NCBI RefSeq assembly: GCF_000337835.1 | Contig: NZ_AOLM01000027.1 | Location: 62,001-126,000 of the forward strand | DNA length: 64,000 nucleotides | Source of the DNA: Haloferax sulfurifontis ATCC BAA-897 | Lineage (GTDB): Archaea > Halobacteriota > Halobacteria > Halobacteriales > Haloferacaceae | Direction of reading: 5' to 3' | Shown here: piece by piece, positions 32,540 through 40,747 of the stretch | Layout of the letters: the number at the start of each line of letters is the position of its first letter | Position numbering within the stretch: position 1 is the first letter of the stretch | Translations under genes and position numbers: made by a program | The notes under the pieces: model-generated | Told to the model about the DNA's origin: nothing | What the model saw: the letters and a program-made list of their open reading frames with translations, nothing else | Database searches by the model: none

Positions 32540-33724
32540 TTATCGGGATTTGTCCACCACAAGCCTGTTAATTATCTTGTGTAATTCTAATCCATACTGT
32601 TCCCATGTCGGCACAATAGATGGGTCAATTGAAGTTGGATCTATTTTCAATAATTTGGGTATCATTTCCACCCATTCATCTATATTTGGTTGAACAACCT
32701 CTACGCCTGGTTTCCCTGTTAAAACCTCGTTAACAAATGCGTCAGATGAAACTCCAACCGGGGTACGCATTGCATACGCCTCCAACGGCGTGATGCCATA
32801 AGACATCCAGCCCGGACAAGCAAAAACATCCGCAGATTTATAATATGATGGTAATTCAGTCTCTGGAACAAACCCGGCGAATATAACCGAGTCCCGAATT
32901 CCCAATTTTTCAGAGAGATTCTCAAGATGTTCACGACGTTCGCCAGTCCCCGCAACAACTAATCCCACGTCATATCCGTCCTGTCGAAGAGAACCAACGG
33001 CCTTGATTAATAAAGAAACTCTTTTGCGTTTATCAAGTCGACTAACACTTAGTATTGTATAGTCATGATTCGTGAGACTAAGATGTTCAGTCTCCTCGTA
33101 TTGTGAAATCCAAGCCTTGGATACACCAGGGCGCGCTATTAATGAATCAACTGTGTAAAGGGTTTCTAACTCTCTTTGAACTTGATGGGAGCCAGTGATA
33201 ACTGTCGAACTGGACTGAAGTGCGCGCTTTTCCAGCCATTCATTTACGTATGAATGTAATGTATTCTGAGATGAGGGAGAGAGTTCATCATAGAATTCCC
33301 CATGACCTGGCACGGAAGAGATTAGTTCTTGATAGCTCCGTGAATTTGCATGAGGAAGACGATTTGGTTCATCAACAAACCATAGAACTGTACCGTGAAC
33401 GTGGGGGATATAGGGGGTGTCATCGCCAAAAGGCCTTGTCGCTAAGTAAACTCGTTTGGTAAATGAATGTGTGAGAATGATGTCAATATCTTCTTCATTA
33501 AGGATTTTTCTAACTGTGAGTGTATCGTCTATCAATCCCCCACTTGTGACAACTATATTAACGCTATGAGGCACGCCATAATCGTCTAAAATTGCTTGGT
33601 CATAATCGGCGACAAGGAGAGTAACTCCCCAACCTTCAGAAGATAGATACTGAATTTGTTCACAGACTACTCGTTCAGCACCACCGTGTGTCGAGAGGGA
33701 AGGAATAGCGATACACGCTCTCAT
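32540..33724 (-). CDS. Family-4 glycosyltransferase (cargo gene)
   Basis: A 394-residue GT-B protein. It starts ACIAIPSLSTHGGAERVVCE, with the GGAE acceptor-domain motif. The donor half has ILSVSRLDKRKRVSLLIKAV, VVAGTGERREHL and FACPGWMSYGITPLEAYAMR followed by TPVGVSSDAF, a good match to the GT4 E-x7-E region. It would modify surface glycans. AT-rich like the glycan island at the left, and unlike the GC-richer conjugation genes next to it. It is oriented against the operon and separated from other glycan genes, so it is most likely horizontally acquired cargo. Confidence 0.87.
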   Translation of the reverse strand: MRACIAIPSLSTHGGAERVVCEQIQYLSSEGWGVTLLVADYDQAILDDYGVPHSVNIVVTSGGLIDDTLTVRKILNEEDIDIILTHSFTKRVYLATRPFGDDTPYIPHVHGTVLWFVDEPNRLPHANSRSYQELISSVPGHGEFYDELSPSSQNTLHSYVNEWLEKRALQSSSTVITGSHQVQRELETLYTVDSLIARPGVSKAWISQYEETEHLSLTNHDYTILSVSRLDKRKRVSLLIKAVGSLRQDGYDVGLVVAGTGERREHLENLSEKLGIRDSVIFAGFVPETELPSYYKSADVFACPGWMSYGITPLEAYAMRTPVGVSSDAFVNEVLTGKPGVEVVQPNIDEWVEMIPKLLKIDPTSIDPSIVPTWEQYGLELHKIINRLVVDKSR

Positions 33725-33772
33725 ATACTTAAAGAGATGGTAGTTCGTTAGATAACTTTGGATGTCCTGTGT

Positions 33773-33961
33773 TCAAACATCACCGAGTACGTGGGGCGAT
33801 ATTGACGACGGACACTTACCCGCACCCCAACGAACGGAGAGCGCTTCGCAGTCGTTGATATCCCGCCCGTGCGGACACTCACCGAAAGACTGACATGAAC
33901 GCATCCACTTGTAGATGGTATCTCGAACGGTGTTCTTGCTCGGGCATCTGTTCTCGGTCAT
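33773..33961 (-). CDS. Hypothetical Cys-rich small protein
   Basis: 62 residues: MTENRCPSKNTVRDTIYKWM, then SCQSFGECPHGRDINDCEAL and a short tail. Five cysteines and a histidine (C-x7-CPHGRDxxDC) could bind zinc. Its ATG overlaps the stop of the frame upstream by ATGA. The amino-acid sense of the two reads well when joined (DSLL-TENRCPSK), so one frameshifted gene is an alternative to a coupled pair. Family not recognised. Confidence 0.35.
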   Translation of the reverse strand: MTENRCPSKNTVRDTIYKWMRSCQSFGECPHGRDINDCEALSVRWGAGKCPSSISPHVLGDV

Positions 33962-34341
33962 AACAGAGAGTCACGTCCGTACTTGTCGGTAACGTCGTGC
34001 CAATTTACCTCGGTATAGTCTTCAATCACGGTGCATACGCCGGGATTTAGTGCCGCCAGTCGCTTACCCTGTCGCTTGTTCTCGAGTGTCGTGTCGGTGG
34101 GATCGACATCCGAACAGTCACAACGACGGCGAGCATTTCTATCCGTCGCCAGATGTCGCGACGCTTGGAGAGAATATGCGTTTGGAAGTGATTTGAGTAC
34201 GGCAGCCGACGCGATGTCAGAAGAGCTTACAACTCGATCGAGAATCGACTTCCCCGAGATGCTGACGCTCTCCAACTGATTCAAACAAGAGGCTGAGGAT
34301 ATGTCATCCGTCTCTTGGGACTGGGAAACGTGAGAAATCAC
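33958..34341 (-). CDS. Hypothetical protein upstream of the Cys-rich frame
   Basis: Up to 127 residues, ending NPGVCTVIEDYTEVNWHDVT-DKYGRDSLL. No signal peptide, membrane segment or known motif is visible; the N-terminal half is Ser-rich and of doubtful coding quality, so the true start may be well downstream. It couples by a 4-base overlap to the Cys-rich frame. Could be the first part of one frameshifted gene. Confidence 0.3.
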   Translation of the reverse strand: MISHVSQSQETDDISSASCLNQLESVSISGKSILDRVVSSSDIASAAVLKSLPNAYSLQASRHLATDRNARRRCDCSDVDPTDTTLENKRQGKRLAALNPGVCTVIEDYTEVNWHDVTDKYGRDSLL

Positions 34342-34358
34342 GGAAAGGTGACCACGAC

Positions 34359-34760
34359 ATGACGAAGCTCAAAGTAACAGTTTGTGAGGGGAACGACCTC
34401 GACGAAACCACGAAAAAGCGGCTCAAGGCGGCACAGGCAGGCGAAGAATTCGAAGACGCGCAGCCAGTGCTGAACTTCGACTCGTTCGCAGAGCTCAGTC
34501 GACTGCTCAGCCCGAAGAACCTCGAACTGTTAGAGGCGATCGCTGCGGCCGAACCGGACAGCATCCGCGAAGCCGCAGAGTTGGTTGACCGTGATTACAA
34601 GCAGGTCCACCGAAACCTGACTGAACTGACCGATCTCGGTGTCATCGACTTTGAAGGCGGTGGCCCTGGACTCCCGAAGAAACCCGTACTCGCCTACGAC
34701 GGTCTCGAAATCGACCTTTCGTTCAACAACTCGAACAACCTCGGTGCTACCCCGCGCTGA
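34359..34760 (+). CDS. HTH antitoxin-like regulator
   Basis: 133 residues. The C-terminal part SREAAELVD-type helix-turn-helix reads DSIREAAELVDRDYKQVHRN followed by LTELTDLGVIDFEGGG, a MarR/ArsR-like wing; the N-terminal part holds FDSFAELSRLLSPKNLELLE. Haloarchaeal proteins of this type usually follow a small toxin gene, but none is visible directly upstream, so it may be an orphan antitoxin. The last residues (NNLGATPR) and stop are overlapped by the hairpin CGCGC-TGAG-GCGCG (34753-34766), a likely insertion-element end, so the natural C-terminus may have been altered. Confidence 0.7.
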   Translation: MTKLKVTVCEGNDLDETTKKRLKAAQAGEEFEDAQPVLNFDSFAELSRLLSPKNLELLEAIAAAEPDSIREAAELVDRDYKQVHRNLTELTDLGVIDFEGGGPGLPKKPVLAYDGLEIDLSFNNSNNLGATPR

Positions 34761-34804
34761 GGCGCGAGGATTCCTACCGCGGGATTGGGTTCTTTAATAG
34801 ATTG

Positions 34805-35104
34805 TCAGAAACCGTATCGCTTGTGGGCATCGTCGATTGGTAATATTTCGAGGATGCGAACCTCTCTTTCCGCTTCCAAGACGGTGTAAATCGCTGTGTA
34901 GGTCCGCGAGACGTGCATTCGGAACCTATCGCGTCGTCCGTCGACGGGCAACTTCTCTTTATCCCCGCGTCCGCGTCCCGGATATGGGTTCTCACTCAGG
35001 TACCCCAGCTTCTCCTTGCAAATCCGTGTCGTCTTCTCATCGGCGACACTCAAGAACTCGCGTGGTTGATCAGCAAGAAGAACAGCGTAGTCGTCCTCAG
35101 ACAT
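34805..35104 (-). CDS. RelE/ParE-type toxin
   Basis: 99 residues from the ATG at 35104 (MSEDDYAVLLADQPREFL). The pattern DEKTTRICKEKLGYLSENPY, then RDRFRMHVSRTYTAIYTVLE, then VRILEILPIDDAHKRYGF is the RelE/ParE fold: helices, then strands carrying the basic residues, and the typical ending I--I-HR--Y. RelE toxins cut ribosome-bound mRNA; ParE types poison gyrase; which applies cannot be told. It overlaps the upstream antitoxin gene by 8 bases, the standard module layout. Confidence 0.85.
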   Translation of the reverse strand: MSEDDYAVLLADQPREFLSVADEKTTRICKEKLGYLSENPYPGRGRGDKEKLPVDGRRDRFRMHVSRTYTAIYTVLEAEREVRILEILPIDDAHKRYGF

Positions 35105-35291
35105 CCTCAAGCGAGGTTAGATCATCACTATCTGCGTCCTCCAACTTTTGGAAACGCTTTTCGAGGTCCTCACGACGACGACTTTGGGCAAGTTCCTTGA
35201 GGAGATCGTCGTAGGTCTGTCCCGGCTTTTTCAGTTCGTGAAGTTCCTCCCGAGTCTCTTCGGTCACCGGGATTCGTTTGTCAGCGGACAT
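35097..35291 (-). CDS. RelB/VapB-type antitoxin
   Basis: 64 residues, RIPVTEETREELHELKKPGQ-TYDDLLKELAQSRR. The N-terminal strand-helix-helix fits a ribbon-helix-helix DNA-binding domain (archaeal VapB/UPF0330-like), and the acidic C-terminal helix would bind the toxin. It precedes and overlaps the RelE-like gene. By analogy with known modules, the pair would autoregulate and stabilise the element that carries it. Confidence 0.8.
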   Translation of the reverse strand: MSADKRIPVTEETREELHELKKPGQTYDDLLKELAQSRRREDLEKRFQKLEDADSDDLTSLEDV

Positions 35292-35394
35292 GCGTTGTAA
35301 GGACGTATCGTCCTGATAGTATTAACCGTTTTGTCACCCCGCGGCTCGATGAGCCGAGACCGGATCCCCCGCGTCGCACCTTCTTGCTTGATGA

Positions 35395-35559
35395 GTCAGT
35401 CCCCAAGCGCACCGAGATACTGTATTCCTCAGCGGTACACACCAGTCGATTCACGAACGCTCGGAACACCCAGAAATTGTGCGTTTTCGCGTTCGTCTCG
35501 ACCGACCAGTGTGTTTCCAACACGTCTGTCAACGCCCAGACATACACCGATCCAAACAC
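35395..35559 (-). pseudogene. tnpB fragment (IS1341-type)
   Basis: The minus strand reads [35 protein letters not shown] and CTAEEYSISV, nearly the same as residues around the RuvC-II region of the TnpB at 42901 ([34 protein letters not shown]). Similarity breaks off just after, and the 5' half and zinc ribbon are absent. An isolated fragment 35 bases from the tRNA gene. Confidence 0.75.
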
Positions 35560-35593
35560 AAGTCTTACCCCTAGCAATCAGGTATGATGTCGC

Positions 35594-35668
35594 AGCGGGA
35601 TGGGATAGCCAGGAGATTCCGCCGGGCTCATAACCCGGAGATCGGTAGTTCAAATCTACCTCCCGCTA
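35594..35668 (+). tRNA. Initiator tRNA-Met (anticodon CAU)
   Basis: A complete cloverleaf: acceptor stem AGCGGGA / TCCCGCT with discriminator A; anticodon stem CCGGG / CCCGG around CTCATAA (anticodon CAT at 35629-35631); T arm GGTAG-TTCAAAT-CTACC. The A1:U72 pair and the run of three G:C pairs in the anticodon stem mark an initiator rather than elongator tRNA-Met. No intron and no encoded CCA. It initiates protein synthesis. Surrounded by tnpB debris and accessory genes, it is a plausible integration target. Confidence 0.92.
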
Positions 35669-35861
35669 TTGCTCTTGAAAGCTCCACTCCGAAATTGTGG
35701 AGTACGTCTCTCGAATGGAATGCTGAAAAGGCGAACTCCAGTTTCGGCGTCGGAAGGTGGTGACTGACGGTTCAATTATCGGCCAACTCACCGAAACTCT
35801 CGGCGACAACCGACCCGACTGCAGACCGTAACGTCTTCCAATCGATGTTGCCGTGCTCAAG

Positions 35862-36598
35862 TCAGGTGTACTCCTCTCGAACAATCATCTCGAATACACG
35901 TTCGTGAATTTCGGTAGTCGTGGCTGTCTTTCCGTGCGTTTCGATGGCTTTGATAGCCCGGTTGACTCGTGGCTTGGTTACAAGGCTGTGAGAGACTCCT
36001 GTTGGCTCACCGTTGAGTGGCTCGTGACCGGCGCTTTCGTTGACTCGGGTTTCTTGGATGAGTGCGCGTCCACCACCTCGGTTCTCGATTACGACACCCG
36101 CTGCGGGTCCGTCGTACCATGCAGACTCGGGAATCTCGAAGCAATCAGGATGGAAGTCTCGGACGCTCACCTCCTTCTGGAAGGTGTTCACTGGCGCAGA
36201 CGCTCGAACACTCGTTCGGCTTTGTCGATGGGGTGGAGTTGTTCTTTGGCTTCGTTCCAGACAGCACAGCCAAGAAATGATGGAATTCGATCCCAGTCAT
36301 AGTCGATACCGACGTTACACGGAGCCACACCGAAAAAGACGTACGCTGACGGGTCGTCGACAGCGTCGTAGAACGCGTCACGGTCGAACTGCTCTCGGAC
36401 GTGCCGAACAGCATGTTCATACGGCGGTGGCACGTCGTCGAAGACTCGTTGTCGGTCTCCGAAGACCAGAAGCCCCGACGGTTTCATCTGAAACCGCAAT
36501 CGAAGTCCAGCGACGTACTCACGGATCCACAGGTGCCCGCTCGACAGCAACCCTTCGGGGGCATCTGCGAGTTGAGGCGTCGATGGATACGGTTGCAT
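35862..36598 (-). pseudogene. RNA-ligase-like protein, frameshifted and missing the ligase lysine
   Basis: From the ATG at 36598 the frame reads MQPYPSTPQLADAPEGLLSS, GHLWIREYVAGLRLRFQMKP, FGDRQRVFDD, YVFFGVAPCNVGIDYDWDRI, PSFLGCAVWN...VFERLRQ, stop; the next frame continues at a 4-base overlap with NTFQKEVSVRDFHPDCFEIP and ESAWYDGPAAGVVIENRGGG. Haloarchaeal RNA-ligase-type proteins have both parts in one chain (from memory, H-W--EK-DG-HLRFQ). Here the nucleophile motif K-x-D-G is Y-V-A-G, so adenylation should be lost, and the frame is broken near 36190. A decayed gene. Confidence 0.65.
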
Positions 36599-36619
36599 GA
36601 ATAGATACGGCCACCTTCC

Positions 36620-37021
36620 ACCGCGAGACAGATAGTCTTGGCCGTGTCCTGATTCATCTCGTCGATATTCTGGACACGTGGCTGAGTGGTATCTACAGTG
36701 AAATTGGAGACGCTGAAGGGAGTCTAACGGGGATGTTCTACGACGAATCAGTAAACACGGGTCACCCGTCATCTACGCTGGCACCGCGGGGCGTCCCATC
36801 TACTTCGACGAAGGGAATAATCTTGCCCGTGTTGACGGGGGGACGAGACTGGCAGCTCGAGGTGGGGATCTGGATTTACTCAGTATTGGTGTGATAAAGG
36901 ACCCGCGAAATTCAACGACAGCCGATAGTATGACTGCGGACCCTGAAAGCGCGTCAGAGGACGGATATATTGAAATCGAGGTTAATGGGTCAACGAGGCA
37001 AATCCCGTTCTACAACTCATA
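36620..37021 (+). pseudogene. Unrecognised gene remnant, probably frameshifted
   Basis: One frame reads RETDSLGRVLIHLVDILDTW and LSGIYSEIGDAEGSLTGMFY, then fades. From about 36765 a neighbouring frame takes over: GSPVIYAGTAGRPIYFDEGN, LARVDGGTRLAARGGDLDLL, SIGVIKDPRNSTTADSMTAD, ending EVNGSTRQIPFYNS and a stop. Both look protein-like and acidic. I do not recognise the family; a structural or secreted protein is possible. No start codon can be assigned. Confidence 0.35.
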
Positions 37022-37075
37022 ACCAAAAATAATGAACTGGGGGATTTATCTCAATTGCAGGTCCCAGATGTTTCA

Positions 37076-37858
37076 ATGCAACGTATTATCGACCCCCTCG
37101 TGTCCTTGGCCCTATCGCTTAACTATCGGCGTAAACAGGGCAACGAGCTCCCGTTCGATTTTCTCGTGCTTGGACTTCTCTATCGCCTCATCGCGTGTCT
37201 CCCTGCTACGGTACGCACATCAATAGGTGAGCAATCAGTCTCGTATCGCTTCCCAACCAGATCCGCTGCTGAGGCAGGACTGCACATCCTTGCGACCGAA
37301 AAGCCACTGATTCGGGACGTGGTTCAGTTCACCGGAGAGGATGATGTGTTTTACGACATCGGAGCAAACGTCGGCGTCTTCGCTGCGGCAGTACAGGGGA
37401 AGACATACGCCTTCGAGCCTGTTCCCGCCAATATTATAGCGTTGACTCAGAACCTCCGATCGGGACATGGGCAGCTTATCGGCACTGCCCTTTCCGATAC
37501 GACCAATCTATTGTGGATGAATATGGCGGATATTCGCAACGGTTCACCGACAGCAGCCCCTGGCGAAGTCAACGAAGGAGTCGCGCTTGCAGGAATGGCA
37601 CTAGACGATTTGGATCTTCCTGCGCCGTCCGTGGCGAAGATCGATGTTGAGGGGGCGGAATTGTCCGTCCTTCAAGGCGGTAAGGAGACGTTTTCCGGCG
37701 ATGCCTGCCAGCGGCTCTATATCGAGGTTCACGAAGGTAAGGGGATAAAATATGACGATATTGAAGCTCTCCTCACCGATTATGGCTTTACGGCCTTTGA
37801 GATACTGGACGAACGCGGCGAGGAGTTGTTTGTCCGGGCCGAGAAACAATCACAATGA
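37076..37858 (+). CDS. FkbM-family methyltransferase
   Basis: About 260 residues from the ATG MQRIIDPLVSLALSLNYRRK. The SAM-binding core is VFYDIGANVGVFAAAVQGKT, with YAFEPVPANIIAL next (acidic end of strand 2), and the FkbM signature PSVAKIDVEGAELSVLQGG. These enzymes O-methylate sugars or small molecules and are common in surface-glycan loci, including haloarchaeal ones. A single gene here, bracketed by remnants and the IS6-type MITE, so it is probably cargo of the element. An upstream in-frame TTG is less likely as start. Confidence 0.87.
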   Translation: MQRIIDPLVSLALSLNYRRKQGNELPFDFLVLGLLYRLIACLPATVRTSIGEQSVSYRFPTRSAAEAGLHILATEKPLIRDVVQFTGEDDVFYDIGANVGVFAAAVQGKTYAFEPVPANIIALTQNLRSGHGQLIGTALSDTTNLLWMNMADIRNGSPTAAPGEVNEGVALAGMALDDLDLPAPSVAKIDVEGAELSVLQGGKETFSGDACQRLYIEVHEGKGIKYDDIEALLTDYGFTAFEILDERGEELFVRAEKQSQ

Positions 37859-37953
37859 TGGCATCAGAGCTTAGGCGATAGTGGAATAACCGTGGGAGCC
37901 TCCACTGGCACGCGCACGCGTTAACAATCAGCTGATTCAGTTCCAACTATTCC

Positions 37954-38078
37954 GGCTCTGTTGAAATCCTTCAGTGTTGACATTGGAGAGAGTGCTCCTT
38001 CTGGCTAGTTTCCGTGGATCACAGTGAAAACTAGTCTCTCAACAAATCGCAAGACGGCAAGAGGGTTTCAACAGAGCC
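37954..38078. mobile_element. 125-bp MITE of IS6-type with 8-bp target duplication
   Basis: Terminal inverted repeats GGCTCTGTTGAAATCC and GGGTTTCAACAGAGCC (one mismatch plus boundary). The direct repeat ACTATTCC is present immediately outside both ends (37946-37953 and 38079-38086). IS6-family elements have such GGC-CTGTTG ends and make 8-bp duplications; no transposase gene is inside, so it was mobilised in trans. The perfect duplication suggests recent insertion. Confidence 0.85.
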
Positions 38079-38123
38079 ACTATTCCGTAAATAAGCCACG
38101 AATCAAAATCATCCTCCGAACTT

Positions 38124-39106
38124 GTGGGTGACCCACATTCGCAATCAAGTCCGCGAGTCCTGCAAGAACTCGCTGAAGCGTTCAACGGCTGGTACGGCAA
38201 GCGACGCAACGGAGACACGAGAGCCAACCCACCGAGGTACCGCAAACAAAGAGACGACCAGCCCATGAAGCACGGTCACGTTCAAAGCCGCAGGACTCAA
38301 ACTGGACACCAAGTGAGAGAGAGTCCGACTCTCAAAGGCTCAAATCTCAAAGAACACCGGTCGGACTTCATCCTCTGCGAGTACCAGACTCGCCCTGACG
38401 TTGACCTCTCCACCGTGGAGAACGTTCAACAGGTTCGGGCGGTCTGGACTGGTGACGAGTGGGAATACACTTCGTGTGCAAAGTCGAACTCGAGGTTTCT
38501 GACGCACCCAGTGAGAAAAACGTGGGTGTTGACCTCGGTATCAACAGCTTCACCGCTCTCGTCTACGAAGACGATCACAGCGAACTGACCCGTTGAACTG
38601 CTTGAAGCAGGATGACTACTACTTCAGCAATGAAATTGCTCGCTGTGACGACTCCGGCTCTGAACAGGCTACACGGTTGAGCCAGAAGAAGTCGGCTCGT
38701 CGCACCCATTACTTCCACACCCTCTCGAAACACATCGTCCAGCGGTGCGTGGACGAAGGAGTTAGAATCATCGTGGTGGGCGACCTCTCAGGCATCCGTG
38801 AGGAGAGGAGAACAGCAAGTCGAAGAACTGGGGCAAACACGGCAACCTTGACCTTTGCTCATGGGCGTCGACTGTTTCACCTCGATGCTTGAGTACAAAG
38901 CAGAGATGAAGGGCATCACGGTTGAACAGGTGTCTGAGCGTGAGACGTCGAAGTCGTGTTCGTGCTGTGCTCGCAAACGGAAATCGAACCGCGTTGAGCG
39001 CGGGTTATACGTCTGCGATGAGTGCGGTACGGGGGCGAACGCAGATGTGAACGGTGCTGAGAACATTCGGCAGAAAGTACTCCGAGTTTACCGGGTTTGT
39101 CGGTGA
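38124..39106 (+). pseudogene. tnpB: Degenerate tnpB (IS1341-type)
   Basis: Three frames together resemble the TnpB at 16281: HSQSSPRVLQELAEAFNGWY...LKEHRSDFILCEYQTRPD and NVQQVRAVWTGDEWEYT; then SARRTHYFHTLSKHIVQRCV, RIIVVGDLSGIREE; then MLEYKAEMKGITVEQVSERE, CSCCARKRKSNRVERGLYVC and DECGTGANADVNGAENIRQK. At least two frameshifts and a missing N-terminus make it inactive. The RuvC-I region is disrupted. A right-end hairpin GCGCT-GT-AGCGC (39231-39242) with GGATATCA follows and touches the stop of the ATPase gene at 39252. The IS6-type MITE lies just upstream. Confidence 0.8.
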
Positions 39107-39251
39107 ATAGGAGTAACGGCTGGTTGGCACAGCTATCGACGTTGTTGTTTGACAAGGGAACTGGTGCGTTCGCACCTCAAAAACAGGTAACGTCGTAATC
39201 CACAATATTCCAACGCAGTCGGGAATCCTTGCGCTGTAGCGCGGGGGGATA

Positions 39252-40643
39252 TCAATGGCTCTCCACGATATCGTTGGGCGTGAACAGAGACACATCCGAG
39301 CGCTCGTCAGCAACCGCTCGCAGGCCGTCAGAGAATCCTGAACGAGCGAAGCAACAGTAGTGGTAACTCAGAGTACCACCCTCAGGTGGTGTCCAGTCGA
39401 CCTGCGCAGCGCTCCGCTCTAGGTCCGCAAGGTCGCCTTCGTTCATTTCTCGCTGCGTGTACTTGCATTCCCCAGCGACGAGTGTGCCGTCACTCGCAAG
39501 GCCGACAACGTCCAGTTCGTGATGCTTGTGCCACCAATAGCCAATCCCGTGGTAGGTCTTGGGAACTAACGACGGGAGCGCATTCTGACAGACGAGTTCG
39601 AACATCGAGCCCATGTAACCGGAGAACGAAGGTGCGATCAACTCCTCGAAAGCATTGTCACCGAGCTGGGCGAGTTTCCCTTCTTGACCGTACACATAAC
39701 GGAACCAGAACCGAAACAGCGGTTCATTCAGTCGATACCGGCTCTTTCGGGTCACGTTGGGATTTGCTGTCACCGGGATATTCCGCGTGACCAACCGAAG
39801 TCGACGGAGCTTCGCGAGATACGATCCGAGTGCGTTCGAATCGATACCGACGAAGTTAGCAATCTCATTCGCCTCGCGCTTTCCTGTCGCAATCGCGCGG
39901 AGGACTGTGTAGTAGGTCTGTGGCTCTCGAATCCCAAACTCTGTCCGGAGGAGGAACTCTGGCTCGTTGTGGAGAATACCGTGTTCGGAGAGGACGTGTG
40001 TCTGGATGTTCTCCGCGAGCGATGCCGTTGGGGTGAGCGCCTGAAGATAGTACGGCGTCCCACCGAAGACGCTCCACGTCTCAATCGTTGTCTCTGGGTC
40101 GTCCGTGGGGTACAGCTGTCGTGCGTCGGCCAACGCAAGTGGTGGGAGGTCGATAGCTCCGGTCCGGCGTCCGTACAGCGGGCTCCCGCCTCCGAGTACT
40201 TTCTCTTCCATCACGCTGATCGACGACCCGACGAGTACCAACGACGCCGCCGTCTGTTCGAGATGGAGGTCCCAGACCCGCTGTATCTTCGAGGGAACTG
40301 CCTCGTCGGATTCGATCAAGTACGGAAACTCGTCGATAACAACGACTGCGTCCTGCCGCCCAAGCGTCTTGAGAATCGTCTCCCAGTCACGCTTGATATC
40401 GTCAACGACCGGGCACGTCTCGCGAGCGGTCTCGACGAAGCTTGCGAGCTGTACGTCCGGAGTCTCCTCGGTTGCCTGCCAGTACACCGCATCGTCTCGG
40501 TCACGAATTGCTTCACGGACGAGCGCACTCTTTCCAAGCCGCCGGCGGCCATAGATAACGAGCAACTCCGCCGTATCACGATCGAACCGGGATCGAAGAA
40601 ACGAGAGTTTGTCGTCGCGGTTGACGAAGGAGGGCCGAGACAT
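39252..40643 (-). CDS. Archaeal ATPase with PD-(D/E)xK-like C-terminus (copy 2 of 3)
   Basis: 463 residues, clearly paralogous to copies 1 and 3. Walker A VIYGRRRLGKSALVREAI (K38), Walker B VVVIDEFPYLIESDE, a winged helix (KREANEIANFVGIDSNALGS), and the C-terminal nuclease-like core HELDVV...LVAGECKYTQ. The Trp/Tyr-rich GYWWHKHHELDV just before the Asp is shared with copy 1 (SQWWYKGQEIDV). The start follows a 15-bp tandem repeat at 40688-40721. The stop codon TGA is formed by the last bases of an insertion-element end (GGATATCA on the plus strand). Function in this family is not known; association with mobile elements is usual. Confidence 0.85.
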   Translation of the reverse strand: MSRPSFVNRDDKLSFLRSRFDRDTAELLVIYGRRRLGKSALVREAIRDRDDAVYWQATEETPDVQLASFVETARETCPVVDDIKRDWETILKTLGRQDAVVVIDEFPYLIESDEAVPSKIQRVWDLHLEQTAASLVLVGSSISVMEEKVLGGGSPLYGRRTGAIDLPPLALADARQLYPTDDPETTIETWSVFGGTPYYLQALTPTASLAENIQTHVLSEHGILHNEPEFLLRTEFGIREPQTYYTVLRAIATGKREANEIANFVGIDSNALGSYLAKLRRLRLVTRNIPVTANPNVTRKSRYRLNEPLFRFWFRYVYGQEGKLAQLGDNAFEELIAPSFSGYMGSMFELVCQNALPSLVPKTYHGIGYWWHKHHELDVVGLASDGTLVAGECKYTQREMNEGDLADLERSAAQVDWTPPEGGTLSYHYCCFARSGFSDGLRAVADERSDVSLFTPNDIVESH

Positions 40644-40687
40644 AGTCCGTGTTTGGCTTGGGAGGTGATAGTCGTTCTGATTATCTT

Positions 40688-40721
40688 AATCGTGATTTTA
40701 CTAATCGTGATTTTACTAATT
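40688..40721. repeat. 15-bp tandem repeat upstream of ATPase copy 2
   Basis: TAATCGTGATTTTAC occurs twice in tandem, followed by TAAT (2.3 copies), 45 bases from the ATPase start. On the transcribed strand it reads GTAAAATCACGATTA. One helical turn and a half per repeat; a regulator-binding array or promoter element is plausible. Confidence 0.5.
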
Positions 40722-40747
40722 CAGAGGTGACTCGTTGAAGAGGTCCT

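Noticed and set aside
35594-35668. A proven attachment site at the tRNA.
   Set aside because: No second copy of the tRNA 3' end was seen by eye and no integrase gene was recognised, so it is only a hypothesis.
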